In this document: piece after piece, positions 45,470-59,668 of the stretch
How positions within the stretch are numbered: the first letter of the stretch is position 1
Layout of the letters: each line of letters opens with the position of its first letter
Source: Mytilus edulis
Taxonomy: Eukaryota; Mollusca; Bivalvia; Mytilida; Mytilidae
Direction of reading: 5' to 3'
Assembly (NCBI RefSeq): GCF_963676685.1
Contig: NC_092346.1
Coordinates: 33,555,133-33,619,132 of the forward strand
DNA: 64,000 nucleotides
Program-made: the position numbers and the translations under genes
The notes under the pieces: model-generated
What the model was told of the DNA's origin: nothing
The model's database searches: none
What the model saw: the letters and a program-made list of their open reading frames with translations, nothing else

Positions 45470-47640
45470 AGCTATAAGGCGTCAGCAGACTTATCAATAG
45501 AACAGATGGAAAAATTGCCAAAAATGTCATTTCTAAACAGGCACTCTGTGCAACAGTTGAAACACTCGAGAAGAAAGGGGAGGTTTTGCAGAATTTGGAC
45601 AACAAGATTATTGACATAACGGAAGTCGGAAAAATAGAACAATAAATATAAGATACGGATGACTACACTTTTCAGATGGAAATTGCAATTCGCAAATTCA
45701 AGGATATGCTGTTAGACTCAAAGGCTAGTGTATCGAAGCAAATGGCGAGTGATTATACACATTCTTCTTCGCATCACACTTCTAATACTATAATCAATCA
45801 GAATTGTTATCAAACTCATGAAGAGTTCGAAACAATCATGTCACAACATGTTCCCGTAATCCCGTCAAACATCTATCACAGCCTACCTAAACTTGATTTA
45901 CCGACATTTTCCGGTGATATCTTAGCATGTCAAATCTTCATATATTCTTTCCAAACAACAGTGCACACAGACCCTTCTCTCACGAATGTCTAGAAATTCA
46001 GCTACACTTAAAATCCCAAATCGTTCAGGATGCGGAGCAATGTATTTCAGGATTTGTTCTAACTAGTGCCAACTTTGAACAAGCAATTCATTATTGGAGA
46101 AGCTTTTTGGACAAAAACAACATATTATAAATGCATACATGCAAAACAAATTGGAATTTACCAGTCTGTCACCCTCACATACCAACATTAGATATTTTTA
46201 CGATAAAATGGAAACCAGTATACGGGAATAAGAGTCAATGGAACAATCTCAGGATACCATTCCTTTGGTTCAATACTTGTACGGATTATATTTGGTAAAC
46301 TTCTGACTGAAATGCGTAAAAGTCTAAATCGGTAACATTGTAATAGTAGCTGGGGTTTTAGATCATCGAGAGAAGCTATTGGCAAAGAAGCATATGCACA
46401 AAAACAGGGAAATTTACATGTCCGACACTGTTACACCTACTGCCTCAATCCATATTGCATCAAAACTAAGGTACACCACTAGAATACATCAGAACGAAGA
46501 AAATAAGAACTAATAAATAAAGTAAATTTATAGATATAGGAAGATGTGGTGTGAGTGCCAATGAGACAACTCTCTATCCAAATAACAATTTATGCTTGTT
46601 TTGCCGAGAACGACATTTTGCACCATACTGCACAAAAGTAGCTACGAATGAAAGCGGTATGCGTTTATCAAACAAAGAAATATTTCTTTTAACTGTTTGA
46701 AGTCACAAAATTTCAGAGTGTATGTCTAAATATACATGTCGTAAATGCAACAGAAAGCATCACACTAGCTTGTGTCAAAACAAACAATACATAGAGAAAA
46801 CCAAATAACAAGACAAACAAGCGCAGGTGTAAATTCTATGAATGGTAAAGTAGAAAAACACACAGCTACAGTTTACACCCTGTATGAAAATCCTGTAAAA
46901 CAGAAAATCGATGTACTCTTGAAAACACATGTATCACTAGTTTCAGTAGGTAATTAATTCCACTGTTATAAATATTCTTTTAGACGAAAAGTCACAACAA
47001 TCCTTTATCACGAAGGATCTATCAAAATAGTTACAATTGAAACCCTGTGGAATGAGCCCACCCAGTCTTCCTGCCTTTGGAAAAAAACTAATCGTAATTT
47101 TAGAAACCTAAAAACTGACGTTGTTCATCTGTAAACTATACATGGATGTAAATTATTAATGGAAGTACTCATTGTACCAACAATCGCAGCACCTCTATCA
47201 AGTCGTACCCATTAGGGAGCGTCACAGTTGTCTTATTTTCAAGGTATAGAATTGGCCCATCCTATGAGTAAGGATTAACATTTTGAAATAGCTATGTTGA
47301 TTGGAGCAGATTACTACTTGGACCGCGTCGAAAACAATACACTACGAGGAATCGGTCCCACTACAGTTAAGTCAAAATTGTGATATTGGGATATTAATTG
47401 TCTGGATCTATGCAAACAATAGAATAATCAACAGTACCAGCTTTTACGTTGAATTGATTGGTACACCACAAGAAGTAAGAGGCAGATCTGGAGCTATTTT
47501 GGAAAGTGAAATCTACAGAAGTAACGCCTGTCGAATCTACAAAAAAAGACAAACACTACTAAGAAACAGACGAGATAACTCTATTACATCGCGACAACCA
47601 CTATATAACAAAATAACCATGGCAAGAGAATTTGTCTAAG
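45470..47640 (+). pseudogene. BEL/Pao-type LTR retroelement relic (gag and protease region)
   Basis: Fragments in several frames follow the BEL/Pao order. 45480-45635: gag N-terminus (SADLSIEQMEKLP, then a shifted frame with ALCATVETLEKKG). 45676-46130: the DUF1759 core (YHSLPKLDLPTFSGD; after a shift, GFVLTSANFEQAI). 46593-46631 and 46737-46775: two zinc knuckles of the CX2CX3HX4C form (CLFCRERHFAPYC and CRKCNRKHHTSLC). About 46980-47400: protease region (LLDEKSQQSF; VLIVPTIAAPL; MLIGADYYLD). Stops and frameshifts are frequent, and a dispersed repeat interrupts it before the first knuckle. Reverse transcriptase, integrase and LTRs were not found. No functional product is expected. Confidence 0.7.
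46527..46592 (+). mobile_element. Family C head fragment inside the BEL/Pao relic
   Basis: 'aggaagatgtggtgtgagtg', 'ccaatgagacaactctctat' and 'ccaaataacaattta' are the first ~60 bp of family C. The relic's zinc-knuckle sequence resumes immediately after. Confidence 0.6.
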
Positions 47641-47644
47641 CTAC

Positions 47645-48660
47645 CGTAAAAACTATAATGTAACTAAGAAAAAAAATCGAGAATAATCAGTAGACTGAAC
47701 AGGGAACCAGAAATACAGACATTATCCAGTAACCGATCAAGGAAAAAACGGATTTACTAACCGTCCGATTGATCAAATATACTCATTAACTTGAAGTTTC
47801 TAATAATTATTTGCAAATCGAAAAAGGCTACCAACTTTCGTCTATCAAAGGAAGACAAATGGACATTGTAATTTGATGAGTTGAACGTCATTCCTCGTTT
47901 GAAGATACCTTATCATACGAAGTGGCAGTCTCTTTGTCCTTTTTCCTTATCTTCACGGCTCAGTGACTGATAAAAAGATTGTCGACTGTTGTTGTCTCGT
48001 GAATGTCTCACTTATAAGTTTGAGATATTTATGTTTGTTATTAGATTATATCGTTGGGACCTCTATATACAAATGCATATGCTGTCAGATATGGTTTGCA
48101 AATGGTTGAAATAAATTATATAACAACTGTTAAGGAAAGGTTTAATTATCAAAAAGGGATGCATAGAAAATAAAAATAAAAACAGGCTTTATCAATTCAA
48201 CTATGTGTCACTAGCATCACTAATGTGTGTAAATATATCATATCATGCCATACCAATCTTTTGCTTTGATGTGGCATAAAATGAAAGCGTTTGGTAACTT
48301 GAGGTTGTGTGTGTGACATGTTAAACACTTTTAGAAAAACATTACATTTGCCGACTCTTAATAAAAATTGCTTACATTATAACATTTCTGGTCGTTAAAT
48401 AATCAAATTTAGGCAATAGTAGTTTATTTATGTTCATATCACCTAAATCAGTTAAGGAGATATAATGAAAGTCGATAGGTTATGACTGTTGACACATCAC
48501 ATGCCTTTCATGAGTTTAGATACAGACGGCCAAGTCGTGGTAATGACCGTAAAACATGTGTCGATATTTTTGCTCTTCCTTATAAATCTGTTAATTTGTT
48601 TGAGCAGTTTTAGAGACTTTTTGGAATTTTTGATACTCAATGCTCTTCAACTTTGTACTT
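47645..48660. other. Spacer, possibly decayed pol sequence
   Basis: No motif could be assigned. The 5' part may be unrecognisable continuation of the BEL/Pao relic. Confidence 0.3.
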
Positions 48661-48664
48661 GTTT

Positions 48665-48775
48665 GGCTTTCTAACTATTTTGATCTGAGCGTCACTGATG
48701 AGTCTTATGTAGACAAAACGCGCGTCTGGCGTATTAAATAATAATCCTGGTACCTTTGATAATTAAATAGAGAGG
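48665..48775 (+). repeat. Dispersed repeat family D
   Basis: Contains 'gagcgtcactgatgagtctt', 'atgtagacaaaacgcgcgtc', 'tggcgtatta' and 'aatcctggtacctttgataa'. The same order is found at 61290-61485 and 63600-63755, and inverted at 50155-50345, 53270-53455 and 53860-53945. The core acgcgcgt is a palindrome. Confidence 0.65.
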
Positions 48776-48864
48776 CATTTTAAAAATTAAACATTTTTCT
48801 CTCAATTTTAATGTTAAGTGTTATGCATTTCTGGTGAAGGTCCATTAAAAAATATGCATCTAAT

Positions 48865-49025
48865 GCAGTAAAAGAGGGACGAAAGATACCAAAGGGACAG
48901 TCAAACTCATAAATCGTAAATAAACTGACAACGCCATGGCTAAAAATGAAAAGGACAAACAGACAAACAATAGTACACATGACACAAAATAGAAAACTAA
49001 AGAATAATAAACACGAAATCTGCAT
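48865..49025 (-). mobile_element. Penelope-like tail, truncated
   Basis: Only the distal half of the tail is present (agagggacgaaagata through aactaaagaataataaacac); the part nearer the reverse transcriptase is lost. Confidence 0.65.
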
Positions 49026-49029
49026 CTTA

Positions 49030-50150
49030 ATTTAAACTGAAAGTATAGTATAAACAGCTCGATTCAGTTAGCATTACTCTTGTTAGGGTAGGTAGAATAA
49101 TTTTACAAATAACAGTGTAACTGTTGCTGACTGAAGCTCAACTTGCGAAAGGCTAATGAAATTATTGCTTAAAACCTATCAATATGGTGATTTCTCTGTG
49201 TTACGACCATTAATAAACGGCTTCTCCTAGGTCTGTAATTTTGAAATGAGAGAGTATAACCCCAACCTTGAAATAAACATGCTTACAGTTAAAAATAGAA
49301 AAAAAATGAATTATTATGGAAAAGGCAACTACCATAATTCGTACACTAAGGCAACTAAAATAAGGCTTGCAAAATCGATGTGACTTAACCGGAAACAATT
49401 ATCATCTTTACATAAAAAGTGCAAAATTAAAAAAAAAAAAAATTTATGAACGGAAAACGTACTACTTAACAGAGCAAGCCAGCAGATTTTTCATTTCATT
49501 GATGAAAGAATTGTACAGAATTAACGATTAGTCGGTGACTCTAGTAGCAAAATCTTTAAAAATCCAAAGCCTGATGTACACGTTGAAACAGATAAAGTGG
49601 ATTTATCCGATCACTAAACTTGAATATTTTATAAAGTCTAAGAATAGAAAGAACATGTAAGCAACCAAAATCCTCAAGCCGAAAAATCTGTCAAAAAGAA
49701 AGAAAAAAAATCAAATACTGCAATAGAAATCATAAAGATATAGTATCACAAACGGGCAACGTAATTTTAACCAGTTCCTGCTCTACTTGTAGCATCCAGG
49801 ATATTAATTGTGTTATAAACGGGATAATACGTCAATTTAGATAATGTCACAATCGAAGAACACAGGATGAGATTGTGGGTATTGGTATGATCAATAACAT
49901 TTTTTTTGTAAAACATCCCGTTGATAAATTAAAATATTCATCAGAAACTAAGATTTCAACTCCAACATGCAGGCAAAAAAAAACAATCTTTAGGTGAATA
50001 TTGACATTTCTGTATGTTTCTCTTGATAATTTTCTCTTGATGATTCTACGTATTTATACATCATTTGCTGTCAGATGTTTGAGTTTATGCGTTCCTTATC
50101 ACTGCTTATGAAGGTAAGATTTGACACACGACATTAACTAGTGTGTTATT
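49030..50150. other. Spacer, nothing recognised
   Basis: AT-rich; an A-run lies at about 49431-49441. No gene supported. Confidence 0.3.
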
Positions 50151-50154
50151 AATA

Positions 50155-50345
50155 AATTCATCATAGATACCAGAATTGAAATTTTATATATACGCCAGAC
50201 GCGCGTTTCGTTTACAAAAAACTCATCAGTGACGCTCGAATAAAAAAATGTTACGAAGGCCAAAAAACGCAGAAAGTTGAAGGGCAGTAAACGCATATTC
50301 CAAAAAGTTTTGCCAAATACAGCTACGGTAGTCTTTACCTGAGGT
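50155..50345 (-). repeat. Family D copy
   Basis: 'acgccagacgcgcgtttcgt', 'actcatcagtgacgctcg', 'aggccaaaaaacgcagaaag' and 'ccaaaaagttttgccaaata' form the full inverted order of family D, including the longer internal part seen at 53270-53455 and 61290-61485. Confidence 0.65.
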
Positions 50346-50349
50346 AGAA

Positions 50350-51135
50350 GAGACTTAGTATTTAAAAAATTCAAAGTTTTGTTAAAAGTTTATTCTGTCA
50401 ATCATATGTACTGTTATACTCAGATTGGATACAACACATAATATTTTTTTAGAGTAGATTTAATGAAATAAATTAAACATCTGAACATATATCAAAATAA
50501 GGTCAGATTCCAAACAAATTGGGAAAAGATTGGTCAAATTAGAAGTACAATTCAGGCAGATATTTAACTAGTTTCAAAAATTTCAAACTTTTTAGTCCGT
50601 TATTTTTCACATCATATGACAACTGGAAAAAAAGTACAATAACAAAAATACCGAACTCCGAGGAAATTTTAAAACGGAAATTTCTTCTAATAAAATTCTC
50701 CTACAGGTCATATGGATATTTTGAATTAAACTAATGGAGCGGTCAAGTTTCTTTGTTTTATGTTTTGATTTATAATATTATTTTACTATACGTTCCAGAT
50801 TTAACAGCAACTTGTATTAAATGGTCAATCGTTGACCACAATAAATTATAGTCCAATTTGTACAGTGCTTATTTTTTTTGTTTTTTAGTCTAAGATATCA
50901 AAGTGATGATAATTTATTTAATCTCTCACCTTTTGAGCTCCGATCTACAAAATAGATTCGGAATTGTGCATTAATGTTGGTTAATGCTTTGACTTCCAAA
51001 AAATAATTTACAAAAATAACGAAGTTGCGAAGTTCACTGTATTTCTACATGACAATAGTTGGTAAATATTTCTAATATATACAAATATGTTTTCTACTAA
51101 GAATAGGTTTTGTTTAATATTTTCAAACAACGTTA
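50350..51135. other. 3' flank of the minus-strand WSC gene
   Basis: A TTTATT at about 50913-50918 (AATAAA on the minus strand) is a candidate polyadenylation signal, about 220 bp beyond the stop. Nothing else recognised. Confidence 0.35.
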
Positions 51136-51494
51136 TCATTGGCGGATCCTATGAACATCCATAATTACTATCAATATAACAGGAACAACCAGTACAATGA
51201 TGCCGACTATACCAATATTTCTCGAAGACTTCCTCTGATCATATACAGACATTTTAGTGGCTTTGTACAAATTTGTTTCTTTCTTGTCTATAGATATTGC
51301 ATTCCTCAACGCAGACAATTTCTCAGTTAGTTGTTCCTTTGTCAAGATAGGGTTATTAATCTGTAAACCATCTACCCTGACTGTTGAAGGTGAATGAGCT
51401 GTTACAGTGGATTTAGTAGTAACTTCTGGAATAACTGTGGATCTGTTGATAGAGGTTGGTGGACAAATTGTGACTGTTGTTTCGGGTGAACATT
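51136..51494 (-). CDS. Stalk and membrane-anchor exon (minus-strand gene)
   Basis: Acceptor acatatgtatttcaactttcag. 118 residues: a stalk with few Thr/Ser, then LTKEQLTEKLSALRNAISID, ETNLYKATKMSVYDQRKSS and the hydrophobic GIVGIIVLVVPVILIVIM. Aligned by eye with the plus-strand gene, I/T-I-D-K-x-x-T, Y-(x)-x-T-K-x-S, D-x-R-K-S-S-x-x-I-G and the membrane segment are shared. Confidence 0.85.
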
Positions 51495-54400
51495 CTGAAA
51501 GTTGAAATACATATAACGATTAATAATGATGTATAAAATAACCGAAAGGAAAGGGAAACAATTTCAAGTTGAATTAAGGTATTTTGAGAATAAAAAATAC
51601 ATTAATTGTTTACCTTCTTCTGACTTGTATACAGAACTTTAGAATTGAGCAAAAATAAAGTTTCATGTGTTGATTATTTCATTACTGTATCTGAGGCACT
51701 AAAGATATTTTTCTTATTTTGAATCTGATTGTAGATTTTATATCACGTTGTGCTGTCCTAAACTTTTTTTATAATGTGCGTTAAAGCTGAAGAGCAAGCA
51801 AAGAGCTACTTTAAAAAAAATATATTTGCGTTCTGATTATAGTTAGATCAATTTCTGTTTTGACTTGAAATCATTTTTCTCTTTACCAAAAGTGAATTTA
51901 AAGAAACAGTACTCCAATCTTACATACACTTCTCCAAAATGTAAATCCATTGTTTCCAAATAAAATTATATAGTTTTGTATAGATGTATTTGTCCGTGTA
52001 ACCTAAAAGTAAAACGAAATTACCCTAACTTTACTGGTTTTGAATAGTTGGGTTAAATTCAATGCTTTCGTTTTAGATGGCTAGCTTGATATTTGTTCCA
52101 CGACTTAGTGACAATATAAGAAGCATATCAGGACAAGTTAAAATTACACGATTACACGTATGAGCCTACCGTACTACACTGACACGAAGACAAAAAAGAG
52201 AACACGTTATAAAACATATAACCCCTCCAAGACTAACTGTATTTACACAAAGTCGATGAGTATTCTAGCCACGTTTAAAATGTATCTTGCCTTGCAGAGA
52301 AAAAATAAATGCCAATAATCAAGTTATTGGTTTGAAATGGACAGAGGGATTGAACACTATACCTACGGTACAAAGACAACTGGCCACCAAAGTTCAAATG
52401 AAATGAATGTCAGCAATTATAAGCAATTTTTGTCCTCATTCATGAGAAAACTCGACACCTTTGTTTGTCTTTCTTTTTATGAAACAAAATTCATTGTGTT
52501 TAAAAGTTGAAAATCTGGAGCAAAAGCATTATCAATAAGTGATATCACTAATACCTTACCTATACTATATAAGCTCAATCTGTTCCAGCCTCCACAAAAT
52601 TCATTTGAATTTCCACTACAGAGCGTATCGCATTCTATACTTTCTTTTTTTACAAAATTTTCATTGTTGGCCGCATTGCTACAAAAGCACTCTTTGCGTA
52701 ACTGAAATAGATTGAAATATTGTCATATTAACATTTAAAAGTAATAAGTGTACAGCTTTTGATTGATCTGGTATTGAATCTATAATATATTCCTGTACCA
52801 ATTAACAAAATTGAAAAACATGAGGAAATTAAGAATCTTTTACTGTGTTTATCCATAAACCTTTGTGCTAGTGAATTACCTATTGCCTGACCAGTTTACA
52901 AAAATTGTCAATACAATTTGTCCATTTAAATTGCACAATATGTATTGGGATAGCTATTTTGTGTGATTTTGACAGAGCTAATTTAAATGAATGATAGCTA
53001 GCTTGCTTTCCTCATGTCCAAAGTCCAGAATGGACTAATCTATTTAGGTATAGGACATTTTACATTTAATACACGTTTTGTTCTTTCTAATAAAGATGTT
53101 TATTGTAAATTTATTTATTTTGCTAAAAATCACAAATAAACCATTGCTGGTAAATCCCACTTTAATAATGAAGAATAAAGCACTGAAATTTCTATTCACT
53201 AAGCCATTGGATATATTGAAAATAAATGTTTAACAGTAATTCCAATTGAAGTAGATCCTGAATATTAAAAGATAGTTATCAAGGTACCAGGATTATAATT
53301 TAGTACGCCAGACACGAGTTTCGTCTACATTAGAGTCATCAGTGAAGCTCATATCAAAGTATTTATAAAGCCAAACAAGGAAGAGCATTGAGGATCCAAA
53401 TTCCAAAAAGTGGTGCCAAATACGGCTCAGGTAATCTATGCCTGGGATAAGAAAATCCTTAGTTTTTCGTAAAATGAAAGCTTTGTAAACAGGAAACTTA
53501 GAATCACTATGATTCTATTTCAGGAATCGTAATATAACATGGAAATATATCCCATTAGAAAACGCCAAGCCACAATTAGATGGGCTATCCCCCCCCCCCC
53601 CCCCAAAAAAAAAGCATTTCATAAACACTTTAATTCCATGTCAGGAATCAGAAACTTGAAATACATCTCCCATTTAAAACACCATGAAGTAAACATATAT
53701 CTACTTTTTTATAAACTGAATTCACTGATTGACATTTCCATCTTGACTACTTAGAGACGCATAAAGAAATGGCTTTTGTGATAATGATTGGTTTGTCTTC
53801 TTACTCCACATATATTAAGAGTTCGTTTTAGAGCTTTTATTCAAACTGAAATCACCAAAGATACCGATCATAATTGTGTACGCTAGACGTGCATTTCGAC
53901 TACAATAGACTTAAAGGTGTCGCTGAAATCAAAAAGTAAAAGACCAACTAAAACATATTTCTAATCTGAAAATATGACACTCATCATCCTCTGGCGTTTG
54001 AAAATCTAAAGAAATGTGGCTACTTTCATTTCAAACGATCAGTTAATACAAAAAATCAATTATTTTCTGATTTTTTGTTTTTCATCGCTTTTTGCTTATA
54101 CATTTGTAAGATCCCAAACCACCAAAACTAAAACTCCCTATCTGTTCAACCAAATTTTGCAATTTGCACAGATTTCTAAATTTTTCCCTTAACAAATCAT
54201 AAACTAGAAAAGTTGGTCTCAAAATGGTTGATATATTTTTCTTTCACCAACAGTTTCATTTCTGCAAATGAGCAGTTTAGTTAAGTAAACAATGACACCA
54301 GCAACACTATTTTGTGGTTACTTGTACGTATTGTAAATATTGTGGTGATATATATACATTTAGCGTTTCTAGCGTCCCTAATCACATTGCAAAATCAAAT

Positions 54401-57400
54401 GACAAAACACACTGTCATATCCCTGATGTGGTACAGGCATTTTTAAATGAAGAAAAATGGTGGATTGAACCTGGTGTTATATCAAGTTGATGTGAGTATG
54501 AAATATTCAGGTTTTCCCCAAATCACAATACTTCCAATTTTACAATTAAATTACATATTTTGTATACTATGGTTCACGGCGCTATTGACAATGATTAATT
54601 GATAGATCTACTATTTCCTGTAATCATGACTTTCGTTTTATATTCTTGTTTAAATCTCTGTCGTTACGAATTTTCATTGGTGTTTTTATAGTATCAAATG
54701 AAACGAATATTAATCTGGTGTCATTGATTGTTTTCGTTATTGAATTGTGTATAGTTTATACCTTAAAACAGGTCATGTCAAGAAAACTTGACGAGAGTAC
54801 GGAGTAGTGATTGAACTGAACAAAACACATTGTTTTCTTGTGAAGTGGATAGCGATATGACAATGTAATAAATAGTAATTCTGGAATGAAAACGTCCAAG
54901 TTATGTATTATGTTATTAATTAGAATAAGTTAGGTAAACCACAAAAGTACAAACAAATTAAATACTCGCATGGTCAACATGAGTGGGATATCAGCAATCG
55001 ATTGTTAAATATATTTCACAGACAACAAAAGGTTACGCAACACGTACGCTACCTGGTTTAAAACATAATCACTCCTGCTCCTCTCGTGGCAACTGTCATG
55101 TTTATCCTGTCACAGCTTTCTGTGCAATAGGAGGTCTTGTTATCAGTAGAATGGGGTATTAGTATTTCAATTTGTTTTTGCGCAAACAATTGTGAATGAT
55201 CGCTCTAGAAATCATGTACTTATCTCAGATTTTTTTAAAATGCATATACTCATAAGCCTTTTTTAAACTAATTTTTGTAGTTTGTTCTTATGTTGTACTG
55301 TTACACAACTGACCCCTGTTAGAAAAGGTTGGGGTCCCGCTAACATGTTTAACCCAGCAACATTATGTATGTATATGCCTGTCCCAAGCCTGTTAATCAT
55401 TAGTTGTCGTTTGCTATGTGTTACATATTTGTTTTTCGTTCATTTTTGTACATAAATAAAACCGTTAGTATTCCCGTTTGCATTGATTTACATTAATCAA
55501 TTTGGGGCCGTTTATAGCTGACTATGCGGTAAGGGCTTTGCTTGAAAGCAGTAAGGTGACCTATAGTTGATAAGTTCTATGTTGTTAGGTCTCTTGTGGA
55601 GAGTTGTCTCATTGGTAATTATACCACATCTTCTTTTTTATATATAAGTATATAATGCAAAGTAAGTTGATAAATAGGTCAATGCATATCGATAAATAAA
55701 TATTTTTTTTGTCTGCTCTATGATCAGGTTGTTGTCTCTTTGATACATTCCCCTATTCCATTCTCAATTTTAAATGCAAATAACAAACACTTATAATACT
55801 GAAATCAAGAATATCACCATGTACAACATTAAGTTGTTTTAAAAGTACCTCAGTTCCCATGAAAGTAGCATCATTCAGAAATGAACAGCAATGTGATGCA
55901 CACATATCATTGGTCATAGCGTAGCTATCAAGTCTCCCGTATGGCAAGGTTCTTGGTGCTTGGTCAACATAACATCCAATGTATTGTTTTCCTGTTATGA
56001 AATGAGGTTTTTTTTAATTATAAAGCAAACAACGAAACGTGAAAGGAGTAGGTCCGGTAAGGACCGATTTTGACCTCAAATTTCAGGTTTATCTGACGAA
56101 AGATGTTGACCACTTTTTAAACACTTAAGTGTCTATTTCATTTGAATCAATTAATTTATTTGAAAGATGTTAACTAATTAAGTCATTAAAAACTCTCCGA
56201 TTCAAGCTCAAATATGAAAATCTACCAAATATGCCGAAAAATGTCACTTTTAAGATGGTTTTTGTCAAAAATGAAAGTGGCCGCATCCGTGTTCATCCTA
56301 AACCTTTATATATGTTATGTATTATCATCAAATACAACTTACATTTCAATATTTTGGATGAACACGGAAACCGTCTAAAACTTAATCAAAATGCTAGAAT
56401 TAAGAACATTTCAGTAATTTAGCATGACTTAATGGTGCTAGTACCCGATATATGTACATCGTTTTGTCAAAACACAGCCCATATGTATGTAACAGAAGCA
56501 TTCTACTGTCCAATAAATAACTAAGTATGCATTTTAACAATTTTGTAAAACAGCTATATTTTGGGGCCAAAAAGGGGTCTTACTGGACCTACTCCTTTGA
56601 CGAATTGTTTTTATTAATCCTTGATGATTTAGATAATGGATGGGAATGCTTTGTAAATATGCATTCTCAGACTGAATCAAATGGATTCGCGATATGTTTC
56701 TCATTACCCATTGCCTGTTACTTATAGTGTAGTAGGTGTTATTGATTTCATATCAATGATTCACTTAATCCATTCCAAGTGGATCGAACCTTATGAAATT
56801 ACTGTTTAACAGATGACGACATATATCTTCCAGGTGTCGTAACCACTATCAGGTCCCCTTTTCCTTGACTGAAACCTACCGAATTAGACTAATCAACATC
56901 CTTAAAATTACATGGGCAACACGCGTGAAGCCACATGTGGAGTATGATATGCTTATCCCTCCAGAGCCCCTGATATCATCCCTCGTTTATTTGATGGAGT
57001 TTATGTTGCTCAGTCTTTATTTTTCGTTGTGTTTTGTGTACTGTTGTTTGTCTTTTCTTCGTTTCCTCGTGTTTTGCCATGAGTTTGAATATTTCTTTTG
57101 ATATATACAGTCTCCCATTATTAATGACCAAGACATGTCTCATGTGCTTTTAAAACAAACATCATCGACCGTATAAGATAATAAAGTAAGTTCAATTTCG
57201 GTTAGGTTTCAAATTATAAAAGATTAATGTGAAAAGACACGCAAGAAAGTGCACTTGTTTCTTTTTTGGTGTATCTTTTCTCATAAATCTTGCAAGGGGC
57301 ACTAGCTGTTAAATTCATGTTGTCATATTTGACTTACATTCTCATATTTGATTTATAACAATGTAAACAAACTATCAAAAATCTATAAAAAAACCAATTT

Positions 57401-59129
57401 ACAGAGCATAGACACGATAATATGTAGCTTGATTTCGTGTTTTCTTCGTCTAGACACCATCGAATTAACCTCTGATGACCATATAAGCGATGTAAGCATA
57501 AATATAAATATATATAAACTAAGCGACTCGTGCAATTATATTTTTTTAAGGTCTGTATAATTTCATATTCTAGTTTTAAATATATGTTTATCATCGTTTT
57601 TACCTGTATAAAACGGAATTTTTGTGGATCAAATCAGTCAATTGAATGATGAACCTCAGTTTCACTTTCAGTATTGACATTCTGTCCCTTTAAATAACTT
57701 TACACGCACAATGCATGCATCTCTAGCTATGGGGCTACATCGAAGGTCACATTAATATATAACATATAGAGCAGACTTCGATACACTAATCGACGGCTCT
57801 ATGTGTCAAGTAAATAAATCAATATTAATAATCTGTTTTCTTTCATGTTCGTGGAAAATCGCAACTGTGACGTCATGAAATGAATGTGAATATTCAACAA
57901 AAACAACAATTACTTTTTTTCTACCTAGTCCAATTTTTAAAGATCTGTCATTGCAATTTTGGTTAATAGATCATAATTTGGAATGTAGACTAGAAGTAGA
58001 AACCATTTTAGAACCTTATCGAACCTTTTAGATACACAATAGTTAATACGTCAAATAAACAATTTTGTGATATATGGTCAATAATAAAGTATACCTCTTT
58101 TTTCAATTTTGTCTCACTTTGATATTTCTTTGATGCCATTTCCTGACATTTTTCTTCATTTAAGAATTATCAAGGCGGCAGTAGTTTTAACAATGTTCAA
58201 ATGAAGTAAATTAATTAGATATTTCAAAGTTATAAGCGAAAACCGAGGGAAAAGAATGAACTCCAAAATAATCGAGATCGGGTGCGTTGACAGGTTAAGC
58301 TCCTGCTCTGCTGTGCATCAACCGCCCTAATATTTCACATTAAATTAAGATGATATAATTTGCAGTAGGACACAATTGCTCAACAACTATACTGGTAACT
58401 AAAGGTCTTAGACTCATTAGAATATGGACTGAATGCTAAGATATTCATCATCAAAATCAAATACAATATAATACAATGTTGAAACCGTCTTAGAAGTAGG
58501 AGTTCGAATCCCGGTAAGTGAAGAACAAAAATTTTGCTAACACATTATTTAGTCATTTACCATGTTTACATGTATATATATATATATATATATATAGATT
58601 ACTAAAAAATCCAACATTTCCGGTATGAATAGTTTTAATTCACTAGTACTTTCATGTTTAAATAACAATCTTCAGGTGAAACTATACATGATTAACGTAA
58701 CTATGTAACGGTAGGTATGTAACGTCATAGTTGTCGTTGAGTATATAAAGGGAGATAAATCGTATTACACTTAGTCTATATATAGAAGTATGGAGCGTCA
58801 TTATTACACAATAGAAAATGCATAGTTTGCATTCAATCGTGATTTAAATTTTGAAATAAAATGTTTTTCCTTTACTTCTCGTGTAATGTCACAACCCATA
58901 TTCATTTTATAAAATGGGAATATTTTATCTCCCTTTATATACTCAACGACAACTATGACGTTACATACCTACCGTTACATAGTTACGTTAATCATGTATA
59001 GTTTCACCTGAAGATTGTTATTTAAACATGAAAGTACTAGTGAATTAAAACTATTCATACCGGAAATGTTGGATTTTTTAGTAATCTATATATATTTCTA
59101 TACACAAGAACATTTATTATAGTGATCTT

Positions 59130-59163
<34 letters not shown>

Positions 59164-59610
59164 CATAAACAAGTCTAGATTAAAAACTACGTTCAAATAT
59201 ATGATTGCGTTGAATAAAAAAACGCATTTTTTATACGTGTGAATGTAAACCAAATTTCGTTGTAAAAAGGGCTAAATACAGCACAAACAACATTTAAAAA
59301 AAACCAAAAGAGTGAAAAAGTATATTTCTACAAAGCGCATTTGACTGACAGGTCGACCAACTGGTGTTCTTAAACTCTGCTGACTGCCATTGACGATTGC
59401 CAAATAAATTGATCACAAGATGTAATAAAGTGGATCTTAAAATTAATTTAATACTAAACAGAAAACAATAAACTTGCAGCAAAGATGTTATACCACAAAC
59501 ATGAGGTGCAAACAAATTTTGTACACCAGATCCTGATTTCGACAATAAATGTCTCTTCAGTGATGTTAGGGATCTAAACGGCATTTGGAAGGCTATAAAA
59601 TGAACCTCAT

Positions 59611-59668
<58 letters not shown>

